Shown one piece after another: positions 7,880 to 16,179 of a stretch of 22,410 nt of DNA. Every line of letters starts with the position of its first letter. Position 1 is the stretch's first letter. This stretch comes from Actinomycetes bacterium (lineage in GTDB: Bacteria; Actinomycetota; Acidimicrobiia; Acidimicrobiales; RAAP-2): assembly GCA_021841725.1 (NCBI GenBank), contig JAKCEC010000004.1, positions 1 to 22,410 of the forward strand, read 5' to 3'. The notes beneath the pieces are model-generated. The model ran no database searches and had not been told where the DNA came from. It saw nothing but the letters and a program-made list of their open reading frames with translations. The position numbers and the translations under genes are program-made.

Positions 7880-8434
7880 ATGGACCCGTCGTACCTCGTC
7901 CCGGTGGCGCAGTTGATGCGTGACGTGCCCTCGGTCGCCGAGGTGGTCCTGCGCGCCCCCTTCGACGCGGAGCACGATTTCGCCCCGCGCGGACCCGCCG
8001 AGACCGACGTCGCCCCCGAGTCACCGGTGGACGTGGCGGTCACGCTGCAGTCCTTCAGCGGGGGCCTGCGCGTGCGCGGCTCCGTGGCCGCTCCGTGGTT
8101 CGGGGTCTGTCGGCGCTGTTCGATCGCGGTGCACGGCGAGGTCCGTGTGGCCGTCGACGAGCGGTTCGTCGATCACCCCGAGCCGGGGGACGAGGAGGCC
8201 TACCCGATCGAGAACGACTTCATCGACCTGGCGCCCCTCGTGCGCGACGCCATCCTGTTGGAATTACCCCTCGCCCCGCTGTGTCGTGACGAATGTCGGG
8301 GACTGTGCCCCTACTGCGGAATCGACCGCAATGAGGCGGAGTGTGCCTGTGAGGCGCCGGTGGATCCGCGCTGGGCTACACTGGACGGACTTAGATTCGC
8401 GGATGGAACGTCCGCGGAATCCAACGAAGCGTGA
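7880..8434 (+). CDS. DUF177 (YceD-family) protein, probable rRNA-associated factor
   Basis: A 184-residue member of the DUF177 family, which almost always sits just before rpmF. In plants and E. coli, members are linked to 23S rRNA accumulation; the molecular role is not settled. Seen: CRRC at 77-80 and a C-terminal cysteine cluster CRDECRGLCPYC (Cys135, 139, 143, 146) plus Cys155 and Cys157, which could bind zinc. The LPLAPLC context preceding the cluster is typical. The ATG at 7880 follows the previous stop codon directly, without a gap. There are 33 nt to rpmF. Confidence 0.9.
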   Translation: MDPSYLVPVAQLMRDVPSVAEVVLRAPFDAEHDFAPRGPAETDVAPESPVDVAVTLQSFSGGLRVRGSVAAPWFGVCRRCSIAVHGEVRVAVDERFVDHPEPGDEEAYPIENDFIDLAPLVRDAILLELPLAPLCRDECRGLCPYCGIDRNEAECACEAPVDPRWATLDGLRFADGTSAESNEA

Positions 8435-8467
8435 CGGGGTTTCCCGTACTGGTGAAAGTGATGATCG

Positions 8468-8647
8468 ATGGCAGTCCCAAAGCGGAAGACTAGTAAGGCC
8501 AAGACCCGGAGCCGCCGTGCGGCCAACTGGAAATTGGCCCGCCCCTCGCGCAGCCTCTGCCCCCAGTGTGCGACGTCGAAGTTGCCGCACATCGTGTGTC
8601 CCAACTGCGGTTGGTACAAGGGTCGCGTCGCGGTCGAGGTCAAGTAA
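8468..8647 (+). CDS. rpmF: 50S ribosomal protein L32 (zinc-binding form)
   Basis: A 59-residue large-subunit protein beginning MAVPKRKTSKAKTRSRRA, the hallmark L32 N-terminus. It carries two Cys pairs, CPQC (31-34) and CPNC (44-47), forming a zinc ribbon, then GWYKGRVAVEVK. The ATG at 8468 has only a weak purine-rich stretch (GTGAAAGTGATG) upstream. It is shorter than the usual ORF-calling cut-off and easily missed. It lies between DUF177 and plsX, the widely conserved DUF177-rpmF-plsX order that links ribosome production to phospholipid synthesis. Confidence 0.97.
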   Translation: MAVPKRKTSKAKTRSRRAANWKLARPSRSLCPQCATSKLPHIVCPNCGWYKGRVAVEVK

Positions 8648-8648
8648 G

Positions 8649-9635
8649 TTGACGCTGCCCATCGCCCTGGACGCGATGGGTGGTGACTTCGCCCCGAGTG
8701 AGATCATCCAGGGTGCGCGTCGCGCGGTGGATGAACTGGGTTTGCACGTCACCCTCGTCGGCGTACCCGAACGCATGGGCGACCCCCTCGGTTTGGAGGT
8801 GGTCGCCTGTAGCGAAGTCATCGAGATGGACGACGAGCCCGGCGCGAGCGTGCGCAAGAAGAAGGACTCGTCCCTGGTGCGCGCCGCCGAACTGGTGCGT
8901 GACGGCCACGCCGCCGCGTTCGTCTCCGCGGGCAATACCGGGGCCACCATGGCGTCGGCCCTCCTGCGACTGGGACGCCTACCGGGCGTGCTTCGGCCCT
9001 GCATCGCCACGCCAATCCCCAACGGCGGCCGTGCGCCCGCGACCCTGGTCGACGCCGGCGCCAACGCCGACTGTTCGCCCGAGATGTTGGTGCAGTTCGC
9101 CAAACTGGCCGCCGCGTTCGCCGCGGCGCGCTTCGGCATCGAACGGCCGAGCGTGGGACTCTTATCGATCGGCGAAGAGTCCTCGAAGGGATCCTCCCTG
9201 GTGAAGGCGACGCACGAACTGCTCGACGCCGACCGGGCGATCAATTTCTTCGGTAACGTCGAGGGGCGGGATCTGATCCCGTCACCGGTGGACGTCATCG
9301 TGACCGACGGCTTCACCGGCAACGTCGCGCTCAAGACTCTCGAGGGTGCCCTCAAATTCGTGTTCGCCACGGTCCTCGAGGCCATCGACACCGACGAGGA
9401 GACGCGCGCGGCGGGCCGCGTTCTCGCGCCCTCGCTGATGCCGACGGTCACCACCTTGACGCCCGAACACCAGGGCGGGGCCATGCTGCTCGGCCTGAAC
9501 GGGATCTGCGTGATCTCGCACGGCGCGTCCAACGCCACCGCCATCATGAACGCCGTGCGCGTGGCCGCCGAGATGGACGCCGCGGGCGTCGTGCAGAAGA
9601 TGCGAAGTGCCATACGACCTGATGAAGGCCAGTAG
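8649..9635 (+). CDS. plsX: Phosphate acyltransferase PlsX
   Basis: PlsX converts acyl-ACP and phosphate to acyl-phosphate, the first committed precursor of phosphatidic acid; it acts at the inner face of the membrane. The protein is 328 residues, the normal length. Seen: IALDAMGGDFAP at the N-terminus, VSAGNTGATMASALLRLGR, DAGANADCSPEMLVQFA, and VIVTDGFTGNVALKTLEG. The start is TTG at 8649, two bases after the rpmF stop, supported by GAGG about 9 nt upstream and by the exact position where homology begins. The substrate carrier ACP is encoded next. Confidence 0.95.
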   Translation: MTLPIALDAMGGDFAPSEIIQGARRAVDELGLHVTLVGVPERMGDPLGLEVVACSEVIEMDDEPGASVRKKKDSSLVRAAELVRDGHAAAFVSAGNTGATMASALLRLGRLPGVLRPCIATPIPNGGRAPATLVDAGANADCSPEMLVQFAKLAAAFAAARFGIERPSVGLLSIGEESSKGSSLVKATHELLDADRAINFFGNVEGRDLIPSPVDVIVTDGFTGNVALKTLEGALKFVFATVLEAIDTDEETRAAGRVLAPSLMPTVTTLTPEHQGGAMLLGLNGICVISHGASNATAIMNAVRVAAEMDAAGVVQKMRSAIRPDEGQ

Positions 9636-9637
9636 TT

Positions 9638-9667
9638 TTCGCACCGCGCGCGCGTGGTGAGTACTCT
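9638..9667 (+). promoter_or_regulatory. Possible acpP promoter
   Basis: The 58-nt gap after plsX has TTCGCA (9638-9643), an 18-nt spacer and TACTCT (9662-9667), followed by a strong ribosome site AAAGGAG (9682-9688) 5 nt before the acpP ATG. The -35 match is poor. A separate promoter would fit the high ACP demand of fatty-acid synthesis. Prediction only. Confidence 0.35.
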
Positions 9668-9693
9668 GGACTCGTTTCGACAAAGGAGTTGGC

Positions 9694-9984
9694 ATGACCT
9701 CAGACGTAGGCGGTACCTCGCCACTCGACCGGGCGGCGATTCTCGTCCTGGTCCGTGACCAACTCGCACAGATCCTCGAAGTGACCCCCGACGACATCGA
9801 CGAGGATATCCCCTTTGAGGTCATGGGCGCGGACTCCCTGGCGTTGATCGAATTGGTGGAGGCGCTCGAAGAGTCGCTCGCCACCCACGTCGCGGGATTT
9901 CACATCGACGACGAGGACCTCGAGGGACTCGGGTCCGTGCGCGACGCCGTCGACTACGTCGCCGCCAAACTGCAGTTGGCCTAG
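9694..9984 (+). CDS. acpP: Acyl carrier protein
   Basis: A 96-residue acidic carrier that holds growing fatty-acyl chains on a 4'-phosphopantetheine arm. The attachment serine is Ser48 in GADSLALIELVEALEE, the DSL motif at the start of helix 2. The N-terminal extension is about 12 residues longer than E. coli ACP. The start ATG has the best ribosome-binding site of the region. It lies between plsX and rnc as in many bacteria, but fabD and fabG, often present here, are absent. Being a discrete carrier next to plsX, it is more likely the housekeeping ACP than a polyketide carrier. Confidence 0.93.
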   Translation: MTSDVGGTSPLDRAAILVLVRDQLAQILEVTPDDIDEDIPFEVMGADSLALIELVEALEESLATHVAGFHIDDEDLEGLGSVRDAVDYVAAKLQLA

Positions 9985-9999
9985 CGAGGTTCGAACGAG

Positions 10000-10674
10000 G
10001 TGCCTGACGTGGCCGCCCTCGCCCTCGAACTCGGACTCGATCCGGGTTCGGCGGCGCTGCGCCAAGCGCTGACGCACTCGAGCTACGCCGCCGAACACGA
10101 CGTCGAGTCCAATGAACGCCTCGAATTCCTGGGTGACGCCGTGGTCGACCTGGCGGTGGCGGACTACATCGTTGGTCGCTTCCCCTCGATCAACGAGGGC
10201 GCCGCGTCGGTGATCCGCAGTCGCGTCGTCAACGAGGACTCCCTGGCGCGGGTGGCGCGAGGACTCGGGTTGGGTGAACTCTTGCGCCTCGGGCGCGGGG
10301 TGGTGAAGGAACGGGGTCAGGAGCGTTCCTCCTTGCTCGCCGACGCCGTCGAGGCCGTGGTGGCGGCGGTGTACCTCGAGCGGGGCTACGACGTCGCGCG
10401 CGGCGTCGTCGTGCACTGGCTCGAGGAGGCCGTGGTGGCGGCCAGTCACGGGGGCGACATCCTCGACGCCAAGACCCGGCTGCGTCGGTGGGCCGAGGAG
10501 CACGGGTTGAGCGCCCCCGCCTACGAGGTGACCGCGAGTGGCCCCTCCCACGACACCACCTTCGTGGCGACGGTGAGCGTGGGCAGTCTCCTGGTGAGCG
10601 CCGCGGGAGCCTCGAAGAAGCGCGCCGAGGTCAACGCCGCGGTGGCCGCGTGGGAGGAACTGAGTGATGCCTGA
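10000..10674 (+). CDS. rnc: Ribonuclease III
   Basis: RNase III cleaves double-stranded RNA, notably the stems flanking 16S and 23S rRNA in the primary transcript. 224 residues. The endonuclease domain carries the signature NERLEFLGDAVVDL (38-51, Asp46 catalytic) and LLADAVEAVVAAVYL (Asp115, Glu118 as metal ligands). The C-terminal double-stranded RNA-binding domain starts near KTRLRRWAEEHGLSAPAYEV and ends GASKKRAEVNAAVAAWEEL. The GTG at 10000 has CGAGG-type purines upstream and follows acpP by 15 nt. Its last 8 nt overlap mutM. Confidence 0.96.
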   Translation: MPDVAALALELGLDPGSAALRQALTHSSYAAEHDVESNERLEFLGDAVVDLAVADYIVGRFPSINEGAASVIRSRVVNEDSLARVARGLGLGELLRLGRGVVKERGQERSSLLADAVEAVVAAVYLERGYDVARGVVVHWLEEAVVAASHGGDILDAKTRLRRWAEEHGLSAPAYEVTASGPSHDTTFVATVSVGSLLVSAAGASKKRAEVNAAVAAWEELSDA

Positions 10675-11569
10675 ACTACCCGAGGTGGAGACCGTGCGCG
10701 CGGTGTTGGCGCGCGAGGTCGTGGCCAAGAAGATCAAACTGGTCCACGTCACCGACGGCCGCGCGGTGCGGCGCCACAAGAACGCCAAGGACTTCCGCGA
10801 CGGACTCGAGGGTCGCCTCGTCAAGTCCGTCGAGCGACTCGGCAAGAACATCGTCGTGGGCCTCGACAACGGCCATCACCTGGTCATCCACCTGGGCATG
10901 ACCGGGCAGGTCCTGCACGCGCGCGACGCCAAGGTACCCAAGCCCAAACACACCCACGTGGTCATCACCTTCACCAGCGGGGAGGAAGTGCGCTACGTCG
11001 ACCAACGAACGTTCGGCGAGCTCTACGTCTCGACCCCCCCCGCCGAGGGTGAGGAGGTGGAGGTCTCGAAATTCGCGCGCCTGTCGATCGGCGGCGACGG
11101 CCTGGCACTGCGTCACGCGGTGCCCGAGCTGGCGCACTTGGGTATCGACCCCTTCGAGGACCAAGTGGGTTGGGACCGCTTCGCCGCCGTGTTGCGCTCG
11201 CGGACGCTGGCCCTCAAGACGCTGCTGACGGACCAGGACATCGTCGCCGGCATCGGGAATATCTACGCCGACGAGATCCTCTTCAGCGCCGGACTCATGT
11301 ACGACCGGGTGTCGGAGTCGCTCTCGACCATCGAGATCCGGCGACTGCACCGCACCATTCCCGAAGTACTGACCGAGGCGATCAAGCACGGTGGCACCAC
11401 CCTGTCCGACGAGATGTTTCTCAACCCCGACGGCGAGATGGGGACCTACCAGGACCTGCTCCAGGTCCACACGCGCGAAGGTCGGGCCTGCTACCAGTGC
11501 CGCACCCCGATCAGCAAAGTGGTCTTCCACCAGCGCGCCACCTACTTCTGTACCAAGTGCCAGGGATGA
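10667..11569 (+). CDS. mutM: Formamidopyrimidine-DNA glycosylase (Fpg/MutM)
   Basis: Removes oxidised purines such as 8-oxoguanine and cuts the abasic site by beta,delta-elimination. The start must be ATG 10667, because the mature N-terminal Pro2 is the catalytic nucleophile: MPELPEVETVR, with Glu3 essential. Lys60 in ERLGKN is the conserved beta-hairpin lysine. LLTDQDIVAGIGNIYADEIL is the helix-two-turn-helix. The C-terminal zinc finger has Cys275, Cys278, Cys295 and Cys298 with Arg290 between. Length 300, normally about 270-290. It overlaps the rnc end by 8 nt; the rnc-mutM-smc order is typical of actinobacteria. Confidence 0.96.
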   Translation: MPELPEVETVRAVLAREVVAKKIKLVHVTDGRAVRRHKNAKDFRDGLEGRLVKSVERLGKNIVVGLDNGHHLVIHLGMTGQVLHARDAKVPKPKHTHVVITFTSGEEVRYVDQRTFGELYVSTPPAEGEEVEVSKFARLSIGGDGLALRHAVPELAHLGIDPFEDQVGWDRFAAVLRSRTLALKTLLTDQDIVAGIGNIYADEILFSAGLMYDRVSESLSTIEIRRLHRTIPEVLTEAIKHGGTTLSDEMFLNPDGEMGTYQDLLQVHTREGRACYQCRTPISKVVFHQRATYFCTKCQG

Positions 11570-11613
11570 GCGACGCCGCCGCCCGGAATCCCACCGGGGA
11601 CACCCGAGAAGGT

Positions 11614-11622
11614 TGCTAGCGT
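11614..11622 (+). promoter_or_regulatory. Extended -10 for a leaderless smc transcript
   Basis: TGCTAGCGT is an extended -10 (TGn followed by TAGCGT). It ends 6 nt before the GTG of smc, so the predicted transcription start falls at or next to the start codon. No Shine-Dalgarno sequence precedes that GTG. Prediction only. Confidence 0.5.
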
Positions 11623-11628
11623 CTACGC

Positions 11629-14600
11629 GTGTTTCTTAAGCGATTGACCATGAAGGGCTTCAAGTCCTTCGCCGACAACACCGTCCTCGAGTTCGAGCCG
11701 GGCGTGACGGCGGTGGTCGGACCGAACGGCTCGGGCAAGTCGAACGTGGTCGACGCGGTGACGTGGGTGTTGGGGGCGCAGAGCACGAGGGCCCTACGCA
11801 GCGCCAAGATGGATGACGTCATCTTCGCGGGTACCGCGCACCGGGCCGCCCTGGGTCGCGCCGAGGTCGCCCTGACCCTGGACAACTCCTCGGGCAAGTT
11901 ACCCGTGGACGGGGCCGAGGTGACCATCTCGCGCACCCTCTTTCGCAACGGCGATTCCGAGTACGCCATCAACGGCACCACGTGCCGACTGCTCGACGTC
12001 CAAGAGCTCCTGAGCGACTCGGGCGTGGGCCGTCAACAGCACATGATCATCGGTCAGGGCCAGCTGGACTCCATCCTCAACTCCTCCTCGGAGAACCGGC
12101 GCGCGGTGATCGAGGAGGCGGCCGGCGTCCTCAAGCACCGTCGACGCAAGGAACGCGCCGAGCGCCGGCTCGCCGCGACCCAGGAGAACCTCGAGCGACT
12201 CGGTGACCTCGTGCGCGAGGTGCGCCGCCAGATGCGTCCGCTCGAACGTCAGGCCGTCTCGGCGCGCACCTACGCCGAGGTGGAACGCGAGTTGCGCGCG
12301 GCGCGACACGCCCTCTTTCGTCAGCGTCTCGACGAGTTCGATCGGCGTCGCCACGAACTCGAGGACGTGATCGGTTCCGGCGCCGACCTCGAACGCGAGC
12401 TGCGCGGCGAATTGGTGACCCTCGACGCCCAGGCCACCACGGCCACGGCCGACCTGGCCTCGCGTCGCGAGGAGACGCTGGCCTCGACCCTCGGGACGTT
12501 GCGCGGACTCGCCGAACGCGCGCGCGGCACGCTCTCGGTCCTCGCCGAGCGCGAACGTAACCTGCGCGCGGCCCTGGTGGCGTCGGCCGACGAAAACGTC
12601 ATCGCGACCCTCGAGGCGGACGCCGCGAAACTCGCCGCGGACCTGGTTCTGGTCGAGGCCGACGAGGCGACCCTGCGAGAGTTGCGGGACGCGCTCGCGC
12701 ACGCCGAAGCGCTCTTCTCCGACGCGCAGCGGCGACACGACGAGGACTGGTCCTCGGTGTCACCCGAGGGCGACCTGGCGGCGTGGCGCACGGGCGCCCA
12801 GCGCGCCACCCTGTTGGAGCGCTCCCGGAGCGCCGCGGCGCAGAGCGAACAGCGCGCGCGACAGCGACTCACCGAGGCGACGACCAGTGAGGCCGACGCG
12901 AGTCGGACCCTCGAGCGCGTCAGTGCCGAGCGCGACGCGACCGCGGCGAACCTGACCGAGGCGACGGCGCAGGCGCACGCGGCGCAGACCGACGCCGCGG
13001 CCCGCGAAGCCGAGCGCGACGCGGCGGAGGAATCGCTGGCCGACGCCCTCGACGTGGCCGCGCGCACGCAGGCGCGCGCCGAAGCCCTGGCGCGCGCGCT
13101 CGAGGAACTCTCGGGTTCGGGCGGTCGCGCGATCATCGGCGATCTCGAGGGAGTCCTCGGTGCGTTCCTCGACCTCATCGAGGTCGACGACGGCTGGGAG
13201 CGGGCCGTGGAATCCGCGGCGGGCGCGTCGGTGGGGGCGATGGTCGTCGACGGACGCCGATCGGCCCAGGCCGCGCTGGAGGCCCTCCGTCGAGCGGGTG
13301 GGGCCGGTCTGATCCTGGCGGTCGCCGAGCACCACGTTCCCCCGGTGATCGCACCGGCGGGATGCGTCGCCCTGCGCTCGCTGGTGCGCGCTCGCGGAGG
13401 GGCACCGGCGCACGTCACGCGGGTCCTCGACGCGCTGTTCTCGCGCGCCTTCGTCACCGAGTCCTGGCAAGCCGGCATCGACGTCGCGGTCGCGCACCCC
13501 GACCTGGTGGTCGTCACGCGCGAGGGTGACCGTTTCGCGGCGTCGGGTTGGCGGGTCGCGTCGGGTCGAGCGGTCGTCACGCGCGCCACGGTCGACGAGG
13601 CCCAGCGGTCCGCCCAGGCCGCGGCCGACGCCCTGGTCCCGTGTCGCGAACGGCGCGCCGCGGCCGCCAGCGCCGCGGCGGGCGCGCGTCAACGGGTGCA
13701 CTCGTTGACCAACGCCGCCACCAAGGCCGAGGCGGAACTCGAACGTCGTGAACGCGAGATCGCGCGCTGGCGAGAGCAGCGTGACGACGCCCAGGCGAGG
13801 GTCGCGGCCCTGAGCGTCGAGCTCGACGCCCTGGCCCAGGAACGCCAGGTCCTCGACGGCGAACTCGACGACCTGCGTCGTCAGTTGCCCGCGCTCGAGC
13901 AGGCCGCCACCGACGCCGCGGCGCGTCAGGCGCACGCCGAGGAGAGCCGCCGTCACGTGGAGGCGCTGCGCGGCGAGGCCCAGGCCCGCGCCGCGCAATT
14001 GGCCCGACGCGAGGCCGAGTTCGCCGAACGCCGCCGCCTCATCGAACAGCGCCGCGGCGAGATCGAACAACGTCTCGAGGGGCGTTCCCTCGAGCGCGCC
14101 GCGGCGGCGCAGCGTCGCGAATCCCTCGAATTCGACCTGCGCGTGCTCGCTCGCCTCACCCAGATCGTGACGCACGCCGCCCAGGACATCCACCGATCTC
14201 AAGAGGCCCTGGACTCAACGTACCGCGAACAGCTCGAGGCCACGCGTGCCGGGGCGCAACGTCTCGAGGCGGTGCGGCGCGCGCGCCACGAGGCCGACGA
14301 GCGGCTCGCGCGAGTGGCCGAACAGGTGCACCGCGGGCAGATTGAGCTGGCGGAGTTGACGGTCAAGGTGGCGAATGTGCACGAGGCGATCCGTCGCGAC
14401 CTCGGGGTCGACCCCCACGAGTTGGTGAGGGGGGAGAGCCCCGACCTGCCCGGGGACGTGAGTCTCGAGGCTCACGTGGGCGAACTGGAGGCCAGGATCA
14501 CCTCGCTCGGTCCGATCAACCCGTTGGCCCTGGAGGAGCTAGGGGCCCTCGAGGAGCGCTACCAGGAGCTCGACGCGCAGGTGAGCGACGTGCGCCACGC

Positions 14601-15123
14601 CCGACGGGAACTCCAAGAGGTCGTGCGTGCCCTGGACGAGGAGATCATGCAAACGTTCTCCTCGGCCGTCGCCGACGTCAACGAGCACTTCTCGACGCTC
14701 ATCGCCATGCTCTTCCCGGGGGGGCAGGGTCGACTGATCCTCACCGAGCCCGACGATCCCTTGAACACGGGGGTGGAGATCGAAGTGCGGCCCATGGGGC
14801 GCAACGTCCGTCGTATCTCGCTCCTGTCCGGTGGGGAGCGTTCGATGGCGGCGCTCGCCTTCTTGTTCGCGGTCTTTCGCTCTCGGCCCTCACCCTTTTA
14901 CATGATGGATGAGGTGGAAGCCGCCCTCGACGACGTGAACCTGCAGCGGTTCCTCTCGCTGGTGGACGAGTTCCGCGACGAGGCGCAGCTCCTCATCGTG
15001 ACGCACCAAAAACGCACGATGGAGGCTGCGGACGCCCTTTATGGTGTAACCATGGTTCCCGGGGCGTCGAGCAAGGTCGTGTCGCAACGGGTGAAGAAGA
15101 CCACTGAGGAGTTGTCAGCGTGA
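11629..15123 (+). CDS. smc: Chromosome segregation protein SMC
   Basis: The 1164-residue condensin ATPase that, with ScpA and ScpB (not in this window), loops and resolves sister chromosomes. Walker A GPNGSGKS is at 31-38, followed by the Q-loop region. The two long coiled-coil arms (about 165-495 and 660-1010) are rich in Ala, Arg and Glu. The hinge domain lies at about 500-650 (GDLEGVLGAFLDLIEV onward). The C-terminal head has signature LSGGERS at 1066-1072 and Walker B FYMMDEVEAALD ending with catalytic Glu1095. The GTG at 11629 yields FLKRLTMKGFKSFAD, the standard SMC N-terminus. The stop overlaps ftsY by 4 nt. Confidence 0.97.
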   Translation: MFLKRLTMKGFKSFADNTVLEFEPGVTAVVGPNGSGKSNVVDAVTWVLGAQSTRALRSAKMDDVIFAGTAHRAALGRAEVALTLDNSSGKLPVDGAEVTISRTLFRNGDSEYAINGTTCRLLDVQELLSDSGVGRQQHMIIGQGQLDSILNSSSENRRAVIEEAAGVLKHRRRKERAERRLAATQENLERLGDLVREVRRQMRPLERQAVSARTYAEVERELRAARHALFRQRLDEFDRRRHELEDVIGSGADLERELRGELVTLDAQATTATADLASRREETLASTLGTLRGLAERARGTLSVLAERERNLRAALVASADENVIATLEADAAKLAADLVLVEADEATLRELRDALAHAEALFSDAQRRHDEDWSSVSPEGDLAAWRTGAQRATLLERSRSAAAQSEQRARQRLTEATTSEADASRTLERVSAERDATAANLTEATAQAHAAQTDAAAREAERDAAEESLADALDVAARTQARAEALARALEELSGSGGRAIIGDLEGVLGAFLDLIEVDDGWERAVESAAGASVGAMVVDGRRSAQAALEALRRAGGAGLILAVAEHHVPPVIAPAGCVALRSLVRARGGAPAHVTRVLDALFSRAFVTESWQAGIDVAVAHPDLVVVTREGDRFAASGWRVASGRAVVTRATVDEAQRSAQAAADALVPCRERRAAAASAAAGARQRVHSLTNAATKAEAELERREREIARWREQRDDAQARVAALSVELDALAQERQVLDGELDDLRRQLPALEQAATDAAARQAHAEESRRHVEALRGEAQARAAQLARREAEFAERRRLIEQRRGEIEQRLEGRSLERAAAAQRRESLEFDLRVLARLTQIVTHAAQDIHRSQEALDSTYREQLEATRAGAQRLEAVRRARHEADERLARVAEQVHRGQIELAELTVKVANVHEAIRRDLGVDPHELVRGESPDLPGDVSLEAHVGELEARITSLGPINPLALEELGALEERYQELDAQVSDVRHARRELQEVVRALDEEIMQTFSSAVADVNEHFSTLIAMLFPGGQGRLILTEPDDPLNTGVEIEVRPMGRNVRRISLLSGGERSMAALAFLFAVFRSRPSPFYMMDEVEAALDDVNLQRFLSLVDEFRDEAQLLIVTHQKRTMEAADALYGVTMVPGASSKVVSQRVKKTTEELSA

Positions 15124-16163
15124 TCGTCTGGTGGATAGTTCTGGCGCTGCTCGCCCTGGCGCTCGTGGTCGTGTGGGCGCGCTCGCGCCGACGTCGCGCG
15201 CGCGTCGTGCCCGAACCCGAGCGCGCCCCCATGCCCGAGGTCCTGGTCCCGCGGGTCGCCCCGCGTCCCGAGCTCGACGACGGCCCGGGCCTCGACCGAC
15301 GTCTGGCGTCCTCGCGCACGATCTTCGATCGCGTGCGCTCCATCACCTCCCAGGGGGCCCTGACGGCGGATCAACTCGAGGTGGTCGAAGAGGTGTTGTT
15401 ACGTTCGGACGTGGGGGTCGCGACCACCGCGGCGCTGCTCGACCAATTGCGCGCGCAGGGGGCCCCCGACGGGGTGGCCAGCGCGATCCGCGCGGCGCTG
15501 CTGGCGTCGCTGTCGGCGGAGCGCACGGTGCGCACGACGGCCGACGAGGGTCGCGTCGCGGTGTGGCTCTTCGTGGGGGTCAACGGCGTCGGCAAGACCA
15601 CCACGATCGGCAAGCTGGCCTGGCACGAGACGCAGGCGGGTAAGTCGGTCGTCTTAGCCGCGGGCGACACCTTCCGCGCCGCCGCGAGCGATCAGCTGCA
15701 GCTCTGGGCCGACCGCACCGGCGCCGACATCGTGCGCGCGGGCGAAGGGGCCGATCCCGGTTCGGTCGTGCACGACGCCCTGGGGCGTGCCCAGGCGCGC
15801 GGCGCCGACCTGGTGCTCGCCGACACCGCGGGCCGACGCGTCAACAACGCCAACCTGCTCGACGAGCTCGCCAAGATCCGCCGGGTCGCCGACCGGTCAC
15901 CGGGTCAAGTCGTCGAAACCTTCCTCGTCCTGGACGCGACCACCGGGCAGAACGCGCTGAGCCAGGCCCAAGAGTTCTTGAGCGCCGCCGACGTGACCGG
16001 CATCGTGCTCACCAAACTCGACGGCACCGCCCGCGGGGGCATCGTGGTGGCGATCGAGCGCGAACTGGGCATTCCCGTGAAGTTCGTGGGCGTGGGGGAG
16101 CGCGCGAAGGACCTGGTGGCCTTCGAGCCGACGGCCTTCGTCGATTCCCTCTTGAGCGCCTGA
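15120..16163 (+). CDS. ftsY: Signal recognition particle receptor FtsY
   Basis: Membrane receptor that accepts ribosome-nascent-chain complexes from Ffh. 347 residues. Residues 1-20 (IVWWIVLALLALALVVVWA) form one membrane helix followed by an Arg-rich stop-transfer stretch, so this FtsY is anchored directly, as in many actinobacteria; the acidic A domain is very short. The NG GTPase domain has G1 GVNGVGKTT (153-161), DTFRAAA, DTAGRR (235-240) and G4 TKLDGTARGG (298-307), all intact. The GTG start lies in a GTGA overlap with smc, and GAGGAG precedes it by about 8 nt. Its partner ffh begins 16 nt downstream. Confidence 0.97.
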   Translation: MIVWWIVLALLALALVVVWARSRRRRARVVPEPERAPMPEVLVPRVAPRPELDDGPGLDRRLASSRTIFDRVRSITSQGALTADQLEVVEEVLLRSDVGVATTAALLDQLRAQGAPDGVASAIRAALLASLSAERTVRTTADEGRVAVWLFVGVNGVGKTTTIGKLAWHETQAGKSVVLAAGDTFRAAASDQLQLWADRTGADIVRAGEGADPGSVVHDALGRAQARGADLVLADTAGRRVNNANLLDELAKIRRVADRSPGQVVETFLVLDATTGQNALSQAQEFLSAADVTGIVLTKLDGTARGGIVVAIERELGIPVKFVGVGERAKDLVAFEPTAFVDSLLSA

Positions 16164-16166
16164 CGG

Positions 16167-16172
16167 TAGCCT
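16167..16172 (+). promoter_or_regulatory. -10 element for a leaderless ffh transcript
   Basis: TAGCCT ends 7 nt before the ffh ATG in the 16-nt ftsY-ffh gap. The intervening TTCTCTC is pyrimidine-rich, so no ribosome site exists there. This is the same arrangement as at smc and rsmD. Prediction only. Confidence 0.45.
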
Positions 16173-16179
16173 TTCTCTC

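Noticed and set aside
8264..9769. 501-codon open frame on the minus strand opposite rpmF, plsX and acpP
   Set aside because: Covers three well-supported genes; Ser/Arg/Ala-rich shadow without motifs.
11566..11619. A 17-codon frame overlapping the mutM stop (ATGA) and ending just before smc
   Set aside because: Too short, no recognisable content, and its end overlaps the likely smc -10; probably chance.
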